Assembly: GCA_024998815.1 (NCBI GenBank)
Contig: JACEUQ010000002.1
Location: 1,440,501-1,504,500 of the forward strand
DNA: 64,000 nucleotides
Source: Opitutus sp.
GTDB taxonomy: Bacteria; Verrucomicrobiota; Verrucomicrobiia; Opitutales; Opitutaceae
Direction: 5' to 3'
Shown here piece by piece: positions 8,907 through 18,100 of the stretch; the stretch's first letter is position 1; every line of letters begins with the position of its first letter. Both the position numbers and the translations under genes were made by a program. The notes below the pieces were generated by a model. It saw only the letters and a list, made by a program, of their open reading frames with translations. It ran no database searches and was not told where the DNA came from.

Positions 8907-10397
8907 ATGGCTGATCTTTTCGCTCAATACGAACACGGTAAATTTTACGACGAGATGTTTGCCTCCCCTGGGCAAACCCACCCGCACTACCAGCGGCTGC
9001 AGGAAAGATTCAGCCAGATGGCGAATATGGCGGAGCTGATGGATCGCCAGCGTACCGCCGACCAGACGTTCATCGACCGCGGCGTCACCTTCACGGTCTA
9101 TTCCGACAACGCTGGCACGGAGAAAATTTTCCCCTTCGACCTGCTCCCGCGCATCATCCCCGCCCACGAATGGGCCCACCTGGAGCGCGGCCTGATCCAG
9201 CGCATGCAGGCGCTCAACCTGTTCCTCGCCGACATCTACGGCGCGCAGCGCATCCTCACCGAGGGCATTATGCCGCGCGAGATGGTCGAGACCTCGAAAA
9301 ACTTCCGCAAGGAACTGGTTGGCTGCAAAATCGCCCGCGACCTTTACGTCCACATTAACGGCTCGGACATGATCCGCGACGAAGCCGGTTTGTACTCGGT
9401 TCTTGAGGACAACCTGCGCACGCCCTCGGGCGTGAGCTATGTGCTCGAAAACCGCCAGGTGATGAAGCGGGTGTTCCCCAATCTGCTGCGCGACTACCGC
9501 GTGCGCCCGGTGGAAAACTACACCAACGACCTGCTCAACCTGCTTGTCCACCTGGCCCCGGAGCACGTGCCCGAGCCCACGGTGGTGTTGCTCACCCCCG
9601 GCGTTTTTAACTCCGCCTATTTCGAGCACAGCTTCCTCGCCCGCCAGATGGGCATCGAAATCGTCGAAGGCAATGACCTGGTGGTGGTAGACGACAAGGT
9701 GTACATGCGCCGCACCCACGGGCTGTCGCCCGTGCACGTCATTTACCGCCGTATCGACGACGATTTCCTCGACCCCACCGTGTTCCGCAAGGACTCGCTG
9801 CTCGGCGTGCCGGGGTTGTTCGAAGCCTATCGCAAAGGCAACGTCGCCCTCTGTAACCCCATCGGCACCGGGGTGGCCGACGACAAGGCCGTGTATTACT
9901 ACGTGCCGCAGATGATCAAATTTTACCTCGGCGAGGACCCCATCCTGCCGAACATCGAGACCTTTCTCTCCGGCAACGAAAAGGAGCTCGGCTACATCCT
10001 CGCCAATTTACCCAAGCTCGTGGTCAAGAGCGTCAACGAAGCCGGTGGCTACGGCATGTTGGTCGGCCCTCACAGCACGCAGACGCAAATCGAGGAGTTT
10101 AGAGCCAAGATCATCGCCCATCCGCGCAACTTCATCGCGCAGCCGACCATCGGATTGTCGCGCTGCCCCAGTGTGTGCGAAGGCGGCACCATCGAAGGCC
10201 GGCACATCGATTTCCGGCCCTACATTCTCAACGGCGAGACGATCAAGATCATGCCCGGCGGCCTCACCCGCGTGGCGCTGCGCAAAGGCAGCTTGGTGGT
10301 CAATTCATCCCAAGGCGGCGGCTCGAAGGACACCTGGGTGCTCAGCGACGACAACGCTTCCACGCCCGTGCCCGCTCCCGAAAAAATCATCGTGTAA
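8907..10397 (+). CDS. Circularly permuted ATP-grasp protein (DUF404/DUF407 type)
   Basis: A 496-residue protein of the circularly permuted ATP-grasp family (COG2308), which in many bacteria sits next to an alpha-E protein and often a transglutaminase-like protein; its substrate is unknown. Family segments are [59 protein letters not shown] and [15 protein letters not shown]. The partner alpha-E gene follows but is separated by a small unrelated gene and its repeats (10423-10948). No transglutaminase gene is visible. Confidence 0.93.
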   Translation: MADLFAQYEHGKFYDEMFASPGQTHPHYQRLQERFSQMANMAELMDRQRTADQTFIDRGVTFTVYSDNAGTEKIFPFDLLPRIIPAHEWAHLERGLIQRMQALNLFLADIYGAQRILTEGIMPREMVETSKNFRKELVGCKIARDLYVHINGSDMIRDEAGLYSVLEDNLRTPSGVSYVLENRQVMKRVFPNLLRDYRVRPVENYTNDLLNLLVHLAPEHVPEPTVVLLTPGVFNSAYFEHSFLARQMGIEIVEGNDLVVVDDKVYMRRTHGLSPVHVIYRRIDDDFLDPTVFRKDSLLGVPGLFEAYRKGNVALCNPIGTGVADDKAVYYYVPQMIKFYLGEDPILPNIETFLSGNEKELGYILANLPKLVVKSVNEAGGYGMLVGPHSTQTQIEEFRAKIIAHPRNFIAQPTIGLSRCPSVCEGGTIEGRHIDFRPYILNGETIKIMPGGLTRVALRKGSLVVNSSQGGGSKDTWVLSDDNASTPVPAPEKIIV

Positions 10398-10422
10398 GCA
10401 ATACCCGGAGCTACACGAAATG

Positions 10423-10464
10423 ACCAAGGACCAATTACCAAGGACCAATGTCCAAGGCCCAATT
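10423..10464. repeat. Left arm of inverted heptamer array (six units)
   Basis: Six consecutive 7-mers of the form NCCAANN (ACCAAGG, ACCAATT, ACCAAGG, ACCAATG, TCCAAGG, CCCAATT), ending four bases before the four-helix-bundle gene. The arm is inverted relative to 10907-10948. The same heptamer family occurs at six other loci in the window. Confidence 0.9.
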
Positions 10465-10468
10465 ACCC

Positions 10469-10882
10469 ATGAAGGCGAATCCAGCACTCACCACTTCTTT
10501 TGACTTGGAAGAACGTACAGCTGCCTTCGGCGAAAAAGTCACCGAATTTTGCCGGTTGATCCCCCTTGGCCCCACTGCTTCGCCGCTGATCACTCAATTC
10601 GTAAAGTCGGGCACCAGTATGGGTGCCAACTACTGCGAAGCCGATGAGGCTGAATCGAAGCCAGATTTCAGACACAAAATCGCGATCTGCCGCAAAGAAG
10701 CCAAAGAAACCAAAGAAACCAAATACTGGTGTCGCATGATGGCGACCGCCTGCCCGACGCAAACCGAAAGCCTGCGTGGCATTTGGCAAGAAGCCCACGA
10801 GCTTCACCTCATTTTCTGTAAAATAATTCGCACCACCGACGCCAACCTACAAAGCGAACGGTTACTTAAAAAACGCCTTTAA
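10469..10882 (+). CDS. Four-helix-bundle protein (23S rRNA intervening-sequence protein family)
   Basis: A 137-residue all-helical protein resembling the family first found in 23S rRNA intervening sequences and related to Avd proteins of diversity-generating retroelements. Typical features are FGEKVTEFCRLIP near the start, SGTSMGANYCEADEAES, DFRHKIAICRKEAKETK, YWCRMM and EAHELHLIFCKII. ATG 10469 is preferred; an earlier ATG at 10448 would translate the flanking repeat. It interrupts the CP-ATP-grasp/alpha-E pair and is bracketed by inverted six-unit heptamer arms, suggesting insertion as a unit. Basic C-terminus (LLKKRL). Confidence 0.88.
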   Translation: MKANPALTTSFDLEERTAAFGEKVTEFCRLIPLGPTASPLITQFVKSGTSMGANYCEADEAESKPDFRHKIAICRKEAKETKETKYWCRMMATACPTQTESLRGIWQEAHELHLIFCKIIRTTDANLQSERLLKKRL

Positions 10883-10906
10883 CTTCCCTCCTCCACCTTA
10901 GACCTC

Positions 10907-10948
10907 GGCCATTGGTCCTTGGTCATTGGTCATTGGTCATTGGTCCTT
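10907..10948. repeat. Right arm of inverted heptamer array (six units)
   Basis: Six consecutive 7-mers (GGCCATT, GGTCCTT, GGTCATT three times, GGTCCTT), the inverted counterpart of 10423-10464. It is preceded by CCTCGG, the same short linker end found before heptamer arrays at 42.2, 44.7 and 51.2 kb. Confidence 0.9.
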
Positions 10949-10970
10949 CCTCCCCTCCTCCTCTCCCACC

Positions 10971-11957
10971 ATGCTTTCCCGCGTTGCAAATCTCGTTTAC
11001 TGGATGGCCCGCTACCTTGAGCGCGCCGAAAACACCGCTCGCATCGTTGATGTGAACGCCCAGCTCGTGCTCGACCTCCAGTCGCGCCAGGCCGCCGATG
11101 ACCCCAAGTCCTGGGAGCCGTTGGTCTACGTCACCGGCGATGAGGACAAGTTCTTTGAACTCTACGGTGACGCCGTGACCGAGCGTGCTGTCATCGAGTT
11201 CATGCTCTTCGACAAGCGCAATCCCAGCTCGTTGATCTCCTGCATCGCCTTCGCCCGCGAAAACGCGCGCTGCATCCGCGACCAGCTTTCCGGCGACGTT
11301 TGGGAGACGCTCAACACCTTTTACCTCAAACTCAAAAGCGACGACTTCGGTCGCTACGCTCAACTGGGCTCCGCCGAGTACCTGAATCGGGTTAAAACCC
11401 AGATCCAACTCCTCTTCGGCGTGGCCGACTCGATGATCCCCCGCACCAACCTGTGGTGGTTCTTCCAACTCGGCCGGCACCTCGAACGCGCCGACAATAC
11501 CTCGCGCATCCTCGATGTTAAATACTACATGCTGCTGCCCGACGTGCACACGGTAGGCTCGGCTCTCGACATGGTTCAGTGGGCCTCGGTGCTGCGCTCG
11601 TGCTCCGCCTTTGAGGCTTTCCGCCGCTCCCGCCGCGGCCAGCTCAACCTGGAACGCGTAGTCGACTATCTGCTACGTGACGCGGTTTTCCCCCGCAGCA
11701 TCTTGTTTTCCATTGCCGAAGCCGAGCAATCCCTCGCCCAGATCACCGCAGAAGGCAGCCAACTGGACGACTCACCTCCCTCCCGACTACTCCGCTCGCT
11801 ACGTGTCGAGCTCGAGCAAATCGATGTCACCATGGTCATAGCCGACGGCCTACATGAGTTCCTCGATGACGTGCAAATGAAGATCTCCGAAATCCACTCC
11901 GCGATCCAGGAGACCTTCGTCGATTACCCCACCAGTGGTGCGCAGGTGGTAGCCTGA
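10971..11957 (+). CDS. Alpha-E domain protein (DUF403)
   Basis: A 328-residue, mostly alpha-helical protein of the COG2307 family. The N-terminus MLSRVANLVYWMARYLERAENTARIVDVNAQ is diagnostic, and a second similar helix pair (FFQLGRHLERADNTSRILDV) follows. Family members act with CP-ATP-grasp proteins, but their biochemistry is unknown. ATG 10971 is chosen because the upstream in-frame reading translates the heptamer repeat. The intervening insertion may have changed its transcription relative to the ATP-grasp gene. Confidence 0.93.
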   Translation: MLSRVANLVYWMARYLERAENTARIVDVNAQLVLDLQSRQAADDPKSWEPLVYVTGDEDKFFELYGDAVTERAVIEFMLFDKRNPSSLISCIAFARENARCIRDQLSGDVWETLNTFYLKLKSDDFGRYAQLGSAEYLNRVKTQIQLLFGVADSMIPRTNLWWFFQLGRHLERADNTSRILDVKYYMLLPDVHTVGSALDMVQWASVLRSCSAFEAFRRSRRGQLNLERVVDYLLRDAVFPRSILFSIAEAEQSLAQITAEGSQLDDSPPSRLLRSLRVELEQIDVTMVIADGLHEFLDDVQMKISEIHSAIQETFVDYPTSGAQVVA

Positions 11958-12007
11958 GCGCGGCGGCGTGGACGACACGGAGGTCGTCCCCCCCATTCAT
12001 AAGAACA

Positions 12008-12038
12008 AAAAAGCCCGGCCGAATCGGCCGGGCTTTTT
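12008..12038. terminator. Bidirectional terminator between alpha-E gene and gltA
   Basis: AAAAAGCCCGGCCG pairs with CGGCCGGGCTTTTT around an AAT loop. It serves the two convergent genes. A short ACACGGAGGTCGTCC palindromic repeat lies just upstream at 11970-11990. Confidence 0.93.
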
Positions 12039-12058
12039 GTTGAATTCGCCGACCCTGC

Positions 12059-13354
12059 TTAACGCAGATTGATCGGGGTAAAATTACGCTGCGGTGCGCC
12101 GACGTAGATCTGGCGTGGACGATAGATCTTCAGTTTTGGATTGGCGGCCACTTCGCGCCACTGGGCGATCCAGCCGGGCATACGACCGATCGCGAACATC
12201 ACCGTGAACATGTTCAACGGAATTCCGAGGGCGCGCATGATCAAACCCGAGTAGAAATCGACGTTCGGATAGAGTTTACGCGCAATGAAATACTCGTCGT
12301 TAAGCGCGCACTCTTCGAGGCGCATCGCGATATCGAGCAACGGGTCATCCTTGATGTTGAGTGAGGCGAGCGCCTTGTAGAAGGAACCCTTGATGATCTT
12401 AGCGCGCGGGTCGTGGTTACGATAAACGCGGTGGCCGAAGCCCATCAGGCGGTCGCCCTTACCGGACTTGGCGGCGGCAATGAACTTGGTGCCGTCATCG
12501 CCGTCGTTGTGGATGTTCTGGAGCATTTCCAAAACGGCCATGTTGGCACCACCGTGCAGCGGGCCCCAAAGCGCGTTAACGCCGGCGGAAACCGAGGCGA
12601 ACAGGTTGGCGCCAGCCGAAGCGACCATGCGTACGGTCGAGGTGGAGCAGTTCTGCTCGTGGTCAGCATGCAGCAGCAGGAACAGATTTAATGCCGAGGC
12701 GACCTCCGGGGTCGGCACGAACTCGTTATACGGTTCGGAGAACATCAAATGCAGGAAGTTCTCACAGTAGCCCAACGTGGGACGCGGATAGTTAAGCGGC
12801 AGACCGTTGCTCACGCGGAAGGTGTGCGCAGCGATGGTGCGCACCTTGGAAATGGCGATGGCAGCCGCTTCATCGAAATGCTCCAAATCACGCTGGTGAT
12901 TGTTGCTGGCTAGGTGCGGGTAATAAGCGCCCAGCGCGTTGATCGAAGCCGAAAGAACTGCCATCGGATGCGCATCACGCGGAAAGCTCTGAATAAAGCG
13001 AACCATGCCCTCGCGCAGTGGCGCGTGCTGAGTCAGCATACGTGAAAACTTAGCGCGCTGATCACTGGTCGGCAGCTCGCCTTGGGTAACGAGGTAAGCC
13101 GTCTCCACAAAATTGGACTTTTCGGCCAGTTGCTCGATCGGGTAACCGCGGTAGCGGAGAATACCTGCTTCACCATCGATGTAGGTGATTTTACTGGTGC
13201 ATGAACCCGTGTTGCCGAATCCATCATCATAGGTGATGTAACCCGTCTCAGCCCGCAGCTTGGAAATATCCAGTGCTTTCTCACCTTCGGAACCGACGAA
13301 GATCGGCAAATTCAACTCTTTGTCATCCAGCTTCAGGGTAGCAATATTCGACAT
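12059..13354 (-). CDS. gltA: Citrate synthase (type II)
   Basis: A 431-residue hexameric-type enzyme that condenses oxaloacetate and acetyl-CoA at the head of the TCA cycle. It carries [17 protein letters not shown], the catalytic-histidine segments [18 protein letters not shown] and [15 protein letters not shown], and [16 protein letters not shown], with the catalytic Asp in the C-terminal part. Length equals proteobacterial GltA. The ATG at 13354 gives a normal start. Monocistronic: a terminator follows and a 276-bp gap precedes it. Confidence 0.97.
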   Translation of the reverse strand: MSNIATLKLDDKELNLPIFVGSEGEKALDISKLRAETGYITYDDGFGNTGSCTSKITYIDGEAGILRYRGYPIEQLAEKSNFVETAYLVTQGELPTSDQRAKFSRMLTQHAPLREGMVRFIQSFPRDAHPMAVLSASINALGAYYPHLASNNHQRDLEHFDEAAAIAISKVRTIAAHTFRVSNGLPLNYPRPTLGYCENFLHLMFSEPYNEFVPTPEVASALNLFLLLHADHEQNCSTSTVRMVASAGANLFASVSAGVNALWGPLHGGANMAVLEMLQNIHNDGDDGTKFIAAAKSGKGDRLMGFGHRVYRNHDPRAKIIKGSFYKALASLNIKDDPLLDIAMRLEECALNDEYFIARKLYPNVDFYSGLIMRALGIPLNMFTVMFAIGRMPGWIAQWREVAANPKLKIYRPRQIYVGAPQRNFTPINLR

Positions 13355-13575
13355 ATTGGCTCAACAGAGCAAAATCCGCACCGGATGCAAAACAAAGTCA
13401 CCCGATCCCCTCCGCATAGCTGCGACATAAGCGAGAGCGCCGGTTCACGTTAGCAAAAGTGTTACCCCTTATAAGCCTCCGGTCTCAATCGGCCGCCGGA
13501 GATGGGCGCAGCGAGGCGCGCGTTCGAACGTTTTTGCGCGAAAAACACACGCCTCTTTTGGCCTAACCCGAAAAT

Positions 13576-13597
13576 GCAGACTGGAAGTCTGCGCTAC
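13576..13597. repeat. CAGACT palindromic repeat
   Basis: One copy of the GCAGACTGGAAGTCTGC palindrome in the 276-bp gap between gltA and hisH, just downstream of the hisH stop. The rest of the gap shows nothing I can support. Confidence 0.8.
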
Positions 13598-13630
13598 TTC
13601 TATCCGGCCTCAGATGAACTTAGAACGCAG

Positions 13631-14266
13631 CTAGCGAGCAGCACCGGCCAGAGCGGCGAAGTTGCGATAAATCTGAAGTCCCTTGGCCTGACTTTTTTCC
13701 GGGTGAAACTGCGTGGCAAAACAACGTCCGCGGGCGATCGCCGCAGTGAATCCCGCGCCGTAGTCGCATTCGGCAAGCACCAGCTTCGGATCGGCCGGCA
13801 CGCAGTGAAAACTGTGCACGAAATAGAAGGACTCGCCGTCATCATTCAACCCGGCCTGCAATGGCGTTCCCTGCTGCACGAAACGCACCGTATTCCAACC
13901 CATGTGCGGAATCTTATACTCGGCCGGGAGGCGTAAGCGCACCACTTTACCTGGGAAAATGCCGAGCCCAGCCGTGTCGCCTTCTTCCGAATACTCGAAG
14001 AGCGCCTGCATCCCCAAGCAAACCCCCAGGAACGGCCGATCGGCGGCGATCCATTCGCGCACGGTGTCGGCTAGCCCGCTGGCCTTGAGTGAAGCGACGC
14101 AGTCAGTGAGGGCTCCCACACCCGGCAATACCAAGCCATCGGCGCCGCAAGCAGCGACCTCCGCCGGCGTACGCACGACTTTTACCGTGGCACCGACGAC
14201 CTCAAAGGCCTTGGTGACGCTGCCGAGGTTGCAAAGACCGTTATCAATGACGGCGATGATAGACAT
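13631..14266 (-). CDS. hisH: Imidazole glycerol phosphate synthase subunit HisH
   Basis: A 211-residue class I glutamine amidotransferase that feeds ammonia to HisF in histidine synthesis. It shows IAVIDNGLCNLGSV, LVLPGVGALTDC, the nucleophile in FLGVCLGMQALFEYS and the His-Glu pair in FATQFHPEKSQAKG. It is last in the local hisD-hisC-hisB-hisH order. Its partner hisF and hisA are not in the window. Confidence 0.96.
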   Translation of the reverse strand: MSIIAVIDNGLCNLGSVTKAFEVVGATVKVVRTPAEVAACGADGLVLPGVGALTDCVASLKASGLADTVREWIAADRPFLGVCLGMQALFEYSEEGDTAGLGIFPGKVVRLRLPAEYKIPHMGWNTVRFVQQGTPLQAGLNDDGESFYFVHSFHCVPADPKLVLAECDYGAGFTAAIARGRCFATQFHPEKSQAKGLQIYRNFAALAGAAR

Positions 14267-14281
14267 GGATAGATCGAAAGT

Positions 14282-14303
14282 GGCACGGGCGTCTCGCCCG
14301 TGG
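14282..14303. repeat. GGGCG...CGCCC palindromic repeat between hisB and hisH
   Basis: A GGCACGGGCGTCTCGCCC-type palindrome, the same family that occurs inside and upstream of coding sequence at 61.4 and 63.2 kb. It lies in the 86-bp hisB-hisH gap and could act as an intra-operon hairpin. Confidence 0.8.
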
Positions 14304-14352
14304 TTTTTAAGACTTGGCCCTTAATTACGCCCCGGCGCACCGGAGACCTGAA

Positions 14353-14943
14353 TTAGATTTTCCCCTTAGTCGAAGGCAACTGGCCAGCCGTGCGCGGATC
14401 GATCTGCGTAGCGGCGTCCATCGCCCGGGCCAGGCCCTTGAAAATCGCCTCGGCGACGTGGTGCGGCTCTTCGCCGTATTCGAGCGTGATGTGCAAGTTG
14501 CAACCGAGTGCGTTGCTGAACGCGCGGGCAAATTCCTTCACGAGGATGATGTTGAAATCGCGCACATACTGCGTCGGCGCCTCAACCTGGTAAACCAAGT
14601 GCGGGCGGCCGCCGATATCCACCGCAACGCGCGCCAGGGACTCGTCCATGGGCAACAGGAAGAATCCGTAACGCTTGATGCCGAGTTTGTCGCCGAGCGC
14701 CTGCTTAAAGGCGTCGCCGAGCACGAGGCCGACGTCCTCGACCGTGTGGTGATAATCGACGGCGACGTCGCCGATGCATTTCACGTCGAGGTCGAACAGG
14801 CCATGCTTTGCGAACAGCGTGAGCATGTGGTCGAAAAACGGGACGCCGGTGTCGATTTTGGACACACCAGCGCCGTCAACGGCGAGGGTGAGCGCGATGT
14901 CAGTTTCGGCGGTCTTACGGGAGAGAGTTACGTTGCGAGCCAT
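14353..14943 (-). CDS. hisB: Imidazoleglycerol-phosphate dehydratase
   Basis: A 196-residue manganese enzyme of histidine synthesis (step 6). It has the two metal-binding repeats around [12 protein letters not shown] and [14 protein letters not shown], then [15 protein letters not shown] and [17 protein letters not shown]. It is monofunctional, without the phosphatase half seen in E. coli HisB. The start overlaps the end of hisC by 16 bp, consistent with coupling. Confidence 0.97.
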   Translation of the reverse strand: MARNVTLSRKTAETDIALTLAVDGAGVSKIDTGVPFFDHMLTLFAKHGLFDLDVKCIGDVAVDYHHTVEDVGLVLGDAFKQALGDKLGIKRYGFFLLPMDESLARVAVDIGGRPHLVYQVEAPTQYVRDFNIILVKEFARAFSNALGCNLHITLEYGEEPHHVAEAIFKGLARAMDAATQIDPRTAGQLPSTKGKI

Positions 14944-16031
14944 GCTTCAAATGCGGTGTTAACGGCGAACATTTCGTCGTCGCTGCCGACGCTGATGCGC
15001 AGGAATGGCGCGGTCAAGGCGTGGCTGGGAAAGGCGCGAACGAGGATTTTACGGGAAAGCAGAAAGTCGTAGAGTGACTTCGCGATCGCAGGCCCGGTCT
15101 CACCACGGGAGTTTTTCGGCTCGGCGAAAATGAAGTTGGTCTGCGTAGGATAGATAAACCAGCCGAACTTCCCCGCCCACTCACCCAGCCAGAAATCGCG
15201 CGTCTGAATAATTTTCCCGATGATTGCGTCGTAATAACCGCCGTCACTCAGCGCGGCGAGCGCGGCAGCCTGGGAGAGGCGGTTGACGTTGTAGCTGTCG
15301 CGCACGCGGTCGAGCAGCTCGATGATGGCGGTGCTGGCGAGCGCGTAGCCGACGCGGATTCCGGCAAGCGCGTGGGCCTTGGAGAGCGTGCGGGTGATGA
15401 CGAGGTTGGGATAACGCGCGAGCAGCGGCACGGCGTTTTCTTCGGCGAACGGGGCGTATGCCTCGTCGACGACCAAGACACCGGGGAATTTATCCAAAAC
15501 GGCGGCGAGTTCGGCGTTGGTGAATGCGACGCCGGTGGGCGCGTTGGGCGAGGTCAGGAAAAATGCCCGAGCGCCGGAAGCGGCGATTTTGTCCACCGGC
15601 AGTTTCATCGACCGGTCGAATTCGATCACGGTGGTCGCGCCGTCATTAATGGCAACGAGCACCGGATAGAGCGAGTAGCTCGGCAGCATGAAGCCGGTGG
15701 CCGCGGCGGGCCCGCCGAAGACGCGTACGAGCAGATTGAGTACGTCGTCAGAGCCGTTGCCGATGAGCACATTGTCCTCGCGCAGGCCGTGGCCGTTGAT
15801 CTTGGCAACGAGTTGGCGCAGCGGAGTGGCTTTGGGGTTGGGGTAAAGGCGCAGGCGCTCTCCATCGTCGGCCAGCTCCTCGCGAACCGCAGCGGCCACA
15901 CGCGGGCTGGGCGGATACGGGCACTCGTTGGTGTTAAGCTTCACCCAGCCCGACTCGGTCGGTTGCAGGCCGGGAGTGTAGGCGTGCAGTTTCTGGATGT
16001 GCGGGAGGACGAGGGAGGCGAGGTCAGACAT
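14928..16031 (-). CDS. hisC: Histidinol-phosphate aminotransferase
   Basis: A 367-residue PLP enzyme of fold type I that transaminates imidazole acetol phosphate. It shows [13 protein letters not shown], the [13 protein letters not shown] segment, [23 protein letters not shown] and the PLP lysine in [18 protein letters not shown]. Length is typical. It overlaps hisB at its 3' end and is separated from hisD by 100 bp containing a hexamer repeat. Confidence 0.96.
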   Translation of the reverse strand: MSDLASLVLPHIQKLHAYTPGLQPTESGWVKLNTNECPYPPSPRVAAAVREELADDGERLRLYPNPKATPLRQLVAKINGHGLREDNVLIGNGSDDVLNLLVRVFGGPAAATGFMLPSYSLYPVLVAINDGATTVIEFDRSMKLPVDKIAASGARAFFLTSPNAPTGVAFTNAELAAVLDKFPGVLVVDEAYAPFAEENAVPLLARYPNLVITRTLSKAHALAGIRVGYALASTAIIELLDRVRDSYNVNRLSQAAALAALSDGGYYDAIIGKIIQTRDFWLGEWAGKFGWFIYPTQTNFIFAEPKNSRGETGPAIAKSLYDFLLSRKILVRAFPSHALTAPFLRISVGSDDEMFAVNTAFEAWLAT

Positions 16032-16043
16032 GATCAGAAATAT

Positions 16044-16075
16044 CGTTCTCGTTCTCTTACTCCTACTCGTTCTCG
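16044..16075. repeat. Hexamer word repeat between hisD and hisC
   Basis: A run of degenerate 6-mers ending in CTC (GTTCTC, TTACTC, CTACTC) in the hisD-hisC gap. A decayed opposite-strand arm (GAGAGCGAGTACG) follows at about 16092-16106. Confidence 0.75.
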
Positions 16076-16131
16076 CCCCGGAGAAATATCCTGAGAGCGA
16101 GTACGCAAAAGGACTTGGGAACGACGTTAAT

Positions 16132-17448
16132 TCAAAGAGCGCGGATCTTCACCGAGCGGCCGTGGGCGTCGAGTTTCTCCATGGCGGCGAAGGCCGAAAC
16201 CACGGGTTCGGCTTTTTTGACGGAGGCCTTGTTGTAGCAAACCACGCTGGTGCGGCGCATGAAGTCGGCCACGCGCAGTCCGCTGAAGAAGCGTCCTGCA
16301 CGAGCCGTGGGCAGGACATGGCTCGGTCCGGCGGTGAAATCGCCGAGAGCCGTCGCCGTGAAGTTGCCCAACATAATGGCACCCGCCGTGGTGATGTCGC
16401 GCAACAGGGTCTTTTGCGCCGAATCCTTAACGAGCAGTTCGAGGTGCTCGGGGGCGACATAGTTGGCGATCTTGACCGCCTCGGTCAGGTTTTTCACCTC
16501 GATCGCCAAAAAGCCCTGACTGAGCACGCGCTGGGTTTTCTCGGAGCGCGAGATCTGTTTGAGCTGCACCTTCACCTCTTCGCCAATGGCGGCAATAATC
16601 GCGGCGGAGGTTGCAACGAGGTAGATTTTCTCGCGGCCGGAACCGTGCTCGGCCTGGGCCAGCAAATCGGCGGCGGCGAAAGCGACATTGGCCGTTTCGT
16701 CGGCGATGATCATGACCTCGCTGGGACCGGGGAGCGAATCGACACCGACAGTGCCGAACACCTGGCGCTTGGCCTCACACACGTAGGCGTTGCCGGGCCC
16801 GAAGACTTTATCGACGGCCGGCACGGTGAGCGTGCCGAAAGCAGCCGCACCGATCGCCTGAACGCCACCGACGCGGTAGATCTCGTCGATGCCGACTAAG
16901 TCCAGCGCGGCGAGCACGCCATCGGCGATTTTGCCCTGGGAATTCGAGGGCGTGAACACGGCGATCTCGGGGCAACCGGCGATCTTGGCCAGCGTGGCCG
17001 TCATCAGGACCGTGGAGACCAGCGGCACTTCGCCACCCGGCACATAGAGACCGACGCGGCGGATCGGGTGGTTAACCTCACCGACATCGGCGCCGTGTTT
17101 ATTTTTGCCCATCCAGTCCTTGGGCAAACTCTGTTTGTTAAAGGCGACGATGTTTTCGTGAGCGGCGACCAGCGCCTTGCGCTCAGCGGCGGGCAAGCGT
17201 TTGACGGCTGCGGCGATCTCGGCCGGCTTAACGCGGAAATCGCGGGCGCGGAGCTTGGCGCCATCGAACTTGGCGGCGTAGTAACACACGGCTTCGTCCC
17301 CGCGTTGCTGGATGTCGGCGAGGATCGAGGTGACCGCGTCGCGGATGTCCTTGGGCACGGCAGCGCCGCGACAAAATTCAGCCAGATCAGAATCGAAGGT
17401 TTTGGAGGAGGACTGAAGTAGGCGCACGGTGGTAAAATGAGTCGGCAA
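16132..17448 (-). CDS. hisD: Histidinol dehydrogenase
   Basis: A 438-residue zinc enzyme that oxidises histidinol to histidine in two NAD-dependent steps. Family motifs are VPGGEVPLVSTVLMTA, VFGPGNAYVCEAKRQVFG, the EHGSGREKIYLV metal/substrate segment and GAIMLGNFTATALGDFTAGPSHVLPT. No ATG precedes the conserved region: TTG 17448 is used, and GTG 17427 is an alternative. It is first in the local his order, 70 bp downstream of a terminator-like hairpin. Confidence 0.94.
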   Translation of the reverse strand: MPTHFTTVRLLQSSSKTFDSDLAEFCRGAAVPKDIRDAVTSILADIQQRGDEAVCYYAAKFDGAKLRARDFRVKPAEIAAAVKRLPAAERKALVAAHENIVAFNKQSLPKDWMGKNKHGADVGEVNHPIRRVGLYVPGGEVPLVSTVLMTATLAKIAGCPEIAVFTPSNSQGKIADGVLAALDLVGIDEIYRVGGVQAIGAAAFGTLTVPAVDKVFGPGNAYVCEAKRQVFGTVGVDSLPGPSEVMIIADETANVAFAAADLLAQAEHGSGREKIYLVATSAAIIAAIGEEVKVQLKQISRSEKTQRVLSQGFLAIEVKNLTEAVKIANYVAPEHLELLVKDSAQKTLLRDITTAGAIMLGNFTATALGDFTAGPSHVLPTARAGRFFSGLRVADFMRRTSVVCYNKASVKKAEPVVSAFAAMEKLDAHGRSVKIRAL

Positions 17449-17517
17449 GCACTAGGCACCCGCCCCCTCCGGCGCGAGTAGGAAAACTCTCCGCAGTGAA
17501 AAGAGCCTTGAGGACAC

Positions 17518-17550
17518 AAAAAAGCCCGCCGTGATCACTCGCGACGGGCT
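17518..17550 (-). terminator. Terminator-like hairpin upstream of hisD
   Basis: Read on the minus strand, AGCCCG pairs with CGGGCT around an interior stem and is followed by six T. It would stop transcripts arriving from the guaA side before the his operon. Confidence 0.6.
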
Positions 17551-17607
17551 CAGCATGAAAGACATCCGCAAGCGTAAGGCTAATTCGCTTTCACGTTGAG
17601 ACGGCAT

Positions 17608-18033
17608 CCTTGAGCTCACGCTCAAGGCCACACACCCCGGGAACACCCCTCCGGCATCCTTGAGCTCACGCTCAAGGCCACACGCCTCGAGAACACTCCC
17701 CGTGGCCTTGAGCGTGAGCTCAAGGTGTTTGCCCAAAGGGTAAGCCGCTCCCGCACAAACCCATTTCGTTAAAGCTCATCTTGAACGCGAAGTGGGTTAA
17801 GGCTAATGCCTGTAAGGCATGGCCCGGATAAATCTCGGGATAAGCAAGTTGCGCTATAATATTAATATACGGACAAAGGAATCGAGTACACCGAACCGAA
17901 ACGCCCCCGAGTCCCTGACGAAAGAGAACGAGTAAGAGAACGAGAACGATTCAATCCCCGTCCACCGATCGGCACGTCAGCGGCACCGCTGAATTCCGTA
18001 TCGTCCTCGTTCTCTTAATCTTACTCGTTCTCG
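17608..18033. repeat. Repeat-filled gap between hisD and guaA
   Basis: Three CTTGAGCTCACGCTCAAGG hairpins (17608-17627, 17658-17677, 17706-17725; the third inverted) are followed by an inverted pair of hexamer arrays (GAGAAC/GAGTAA words at 17921-17950, complementary words at 18003-18033). No gene is visible in the 652-bp gap 17449-18100. Confidence 0.85.
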
Positions 18034-18100
18034 ATCCGACGCCGATTGCTCGAGGTAGAGCATGCCTTAACGGCATTGGGGTTAAGGCGGCCGGCAGGGA

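Noticed and set aside
13502-13936. 144-residue plus-strand frame between gltA and hisH
   Set aside because: Overlaps hisH antisense and begins in repeat DNA; no motif.
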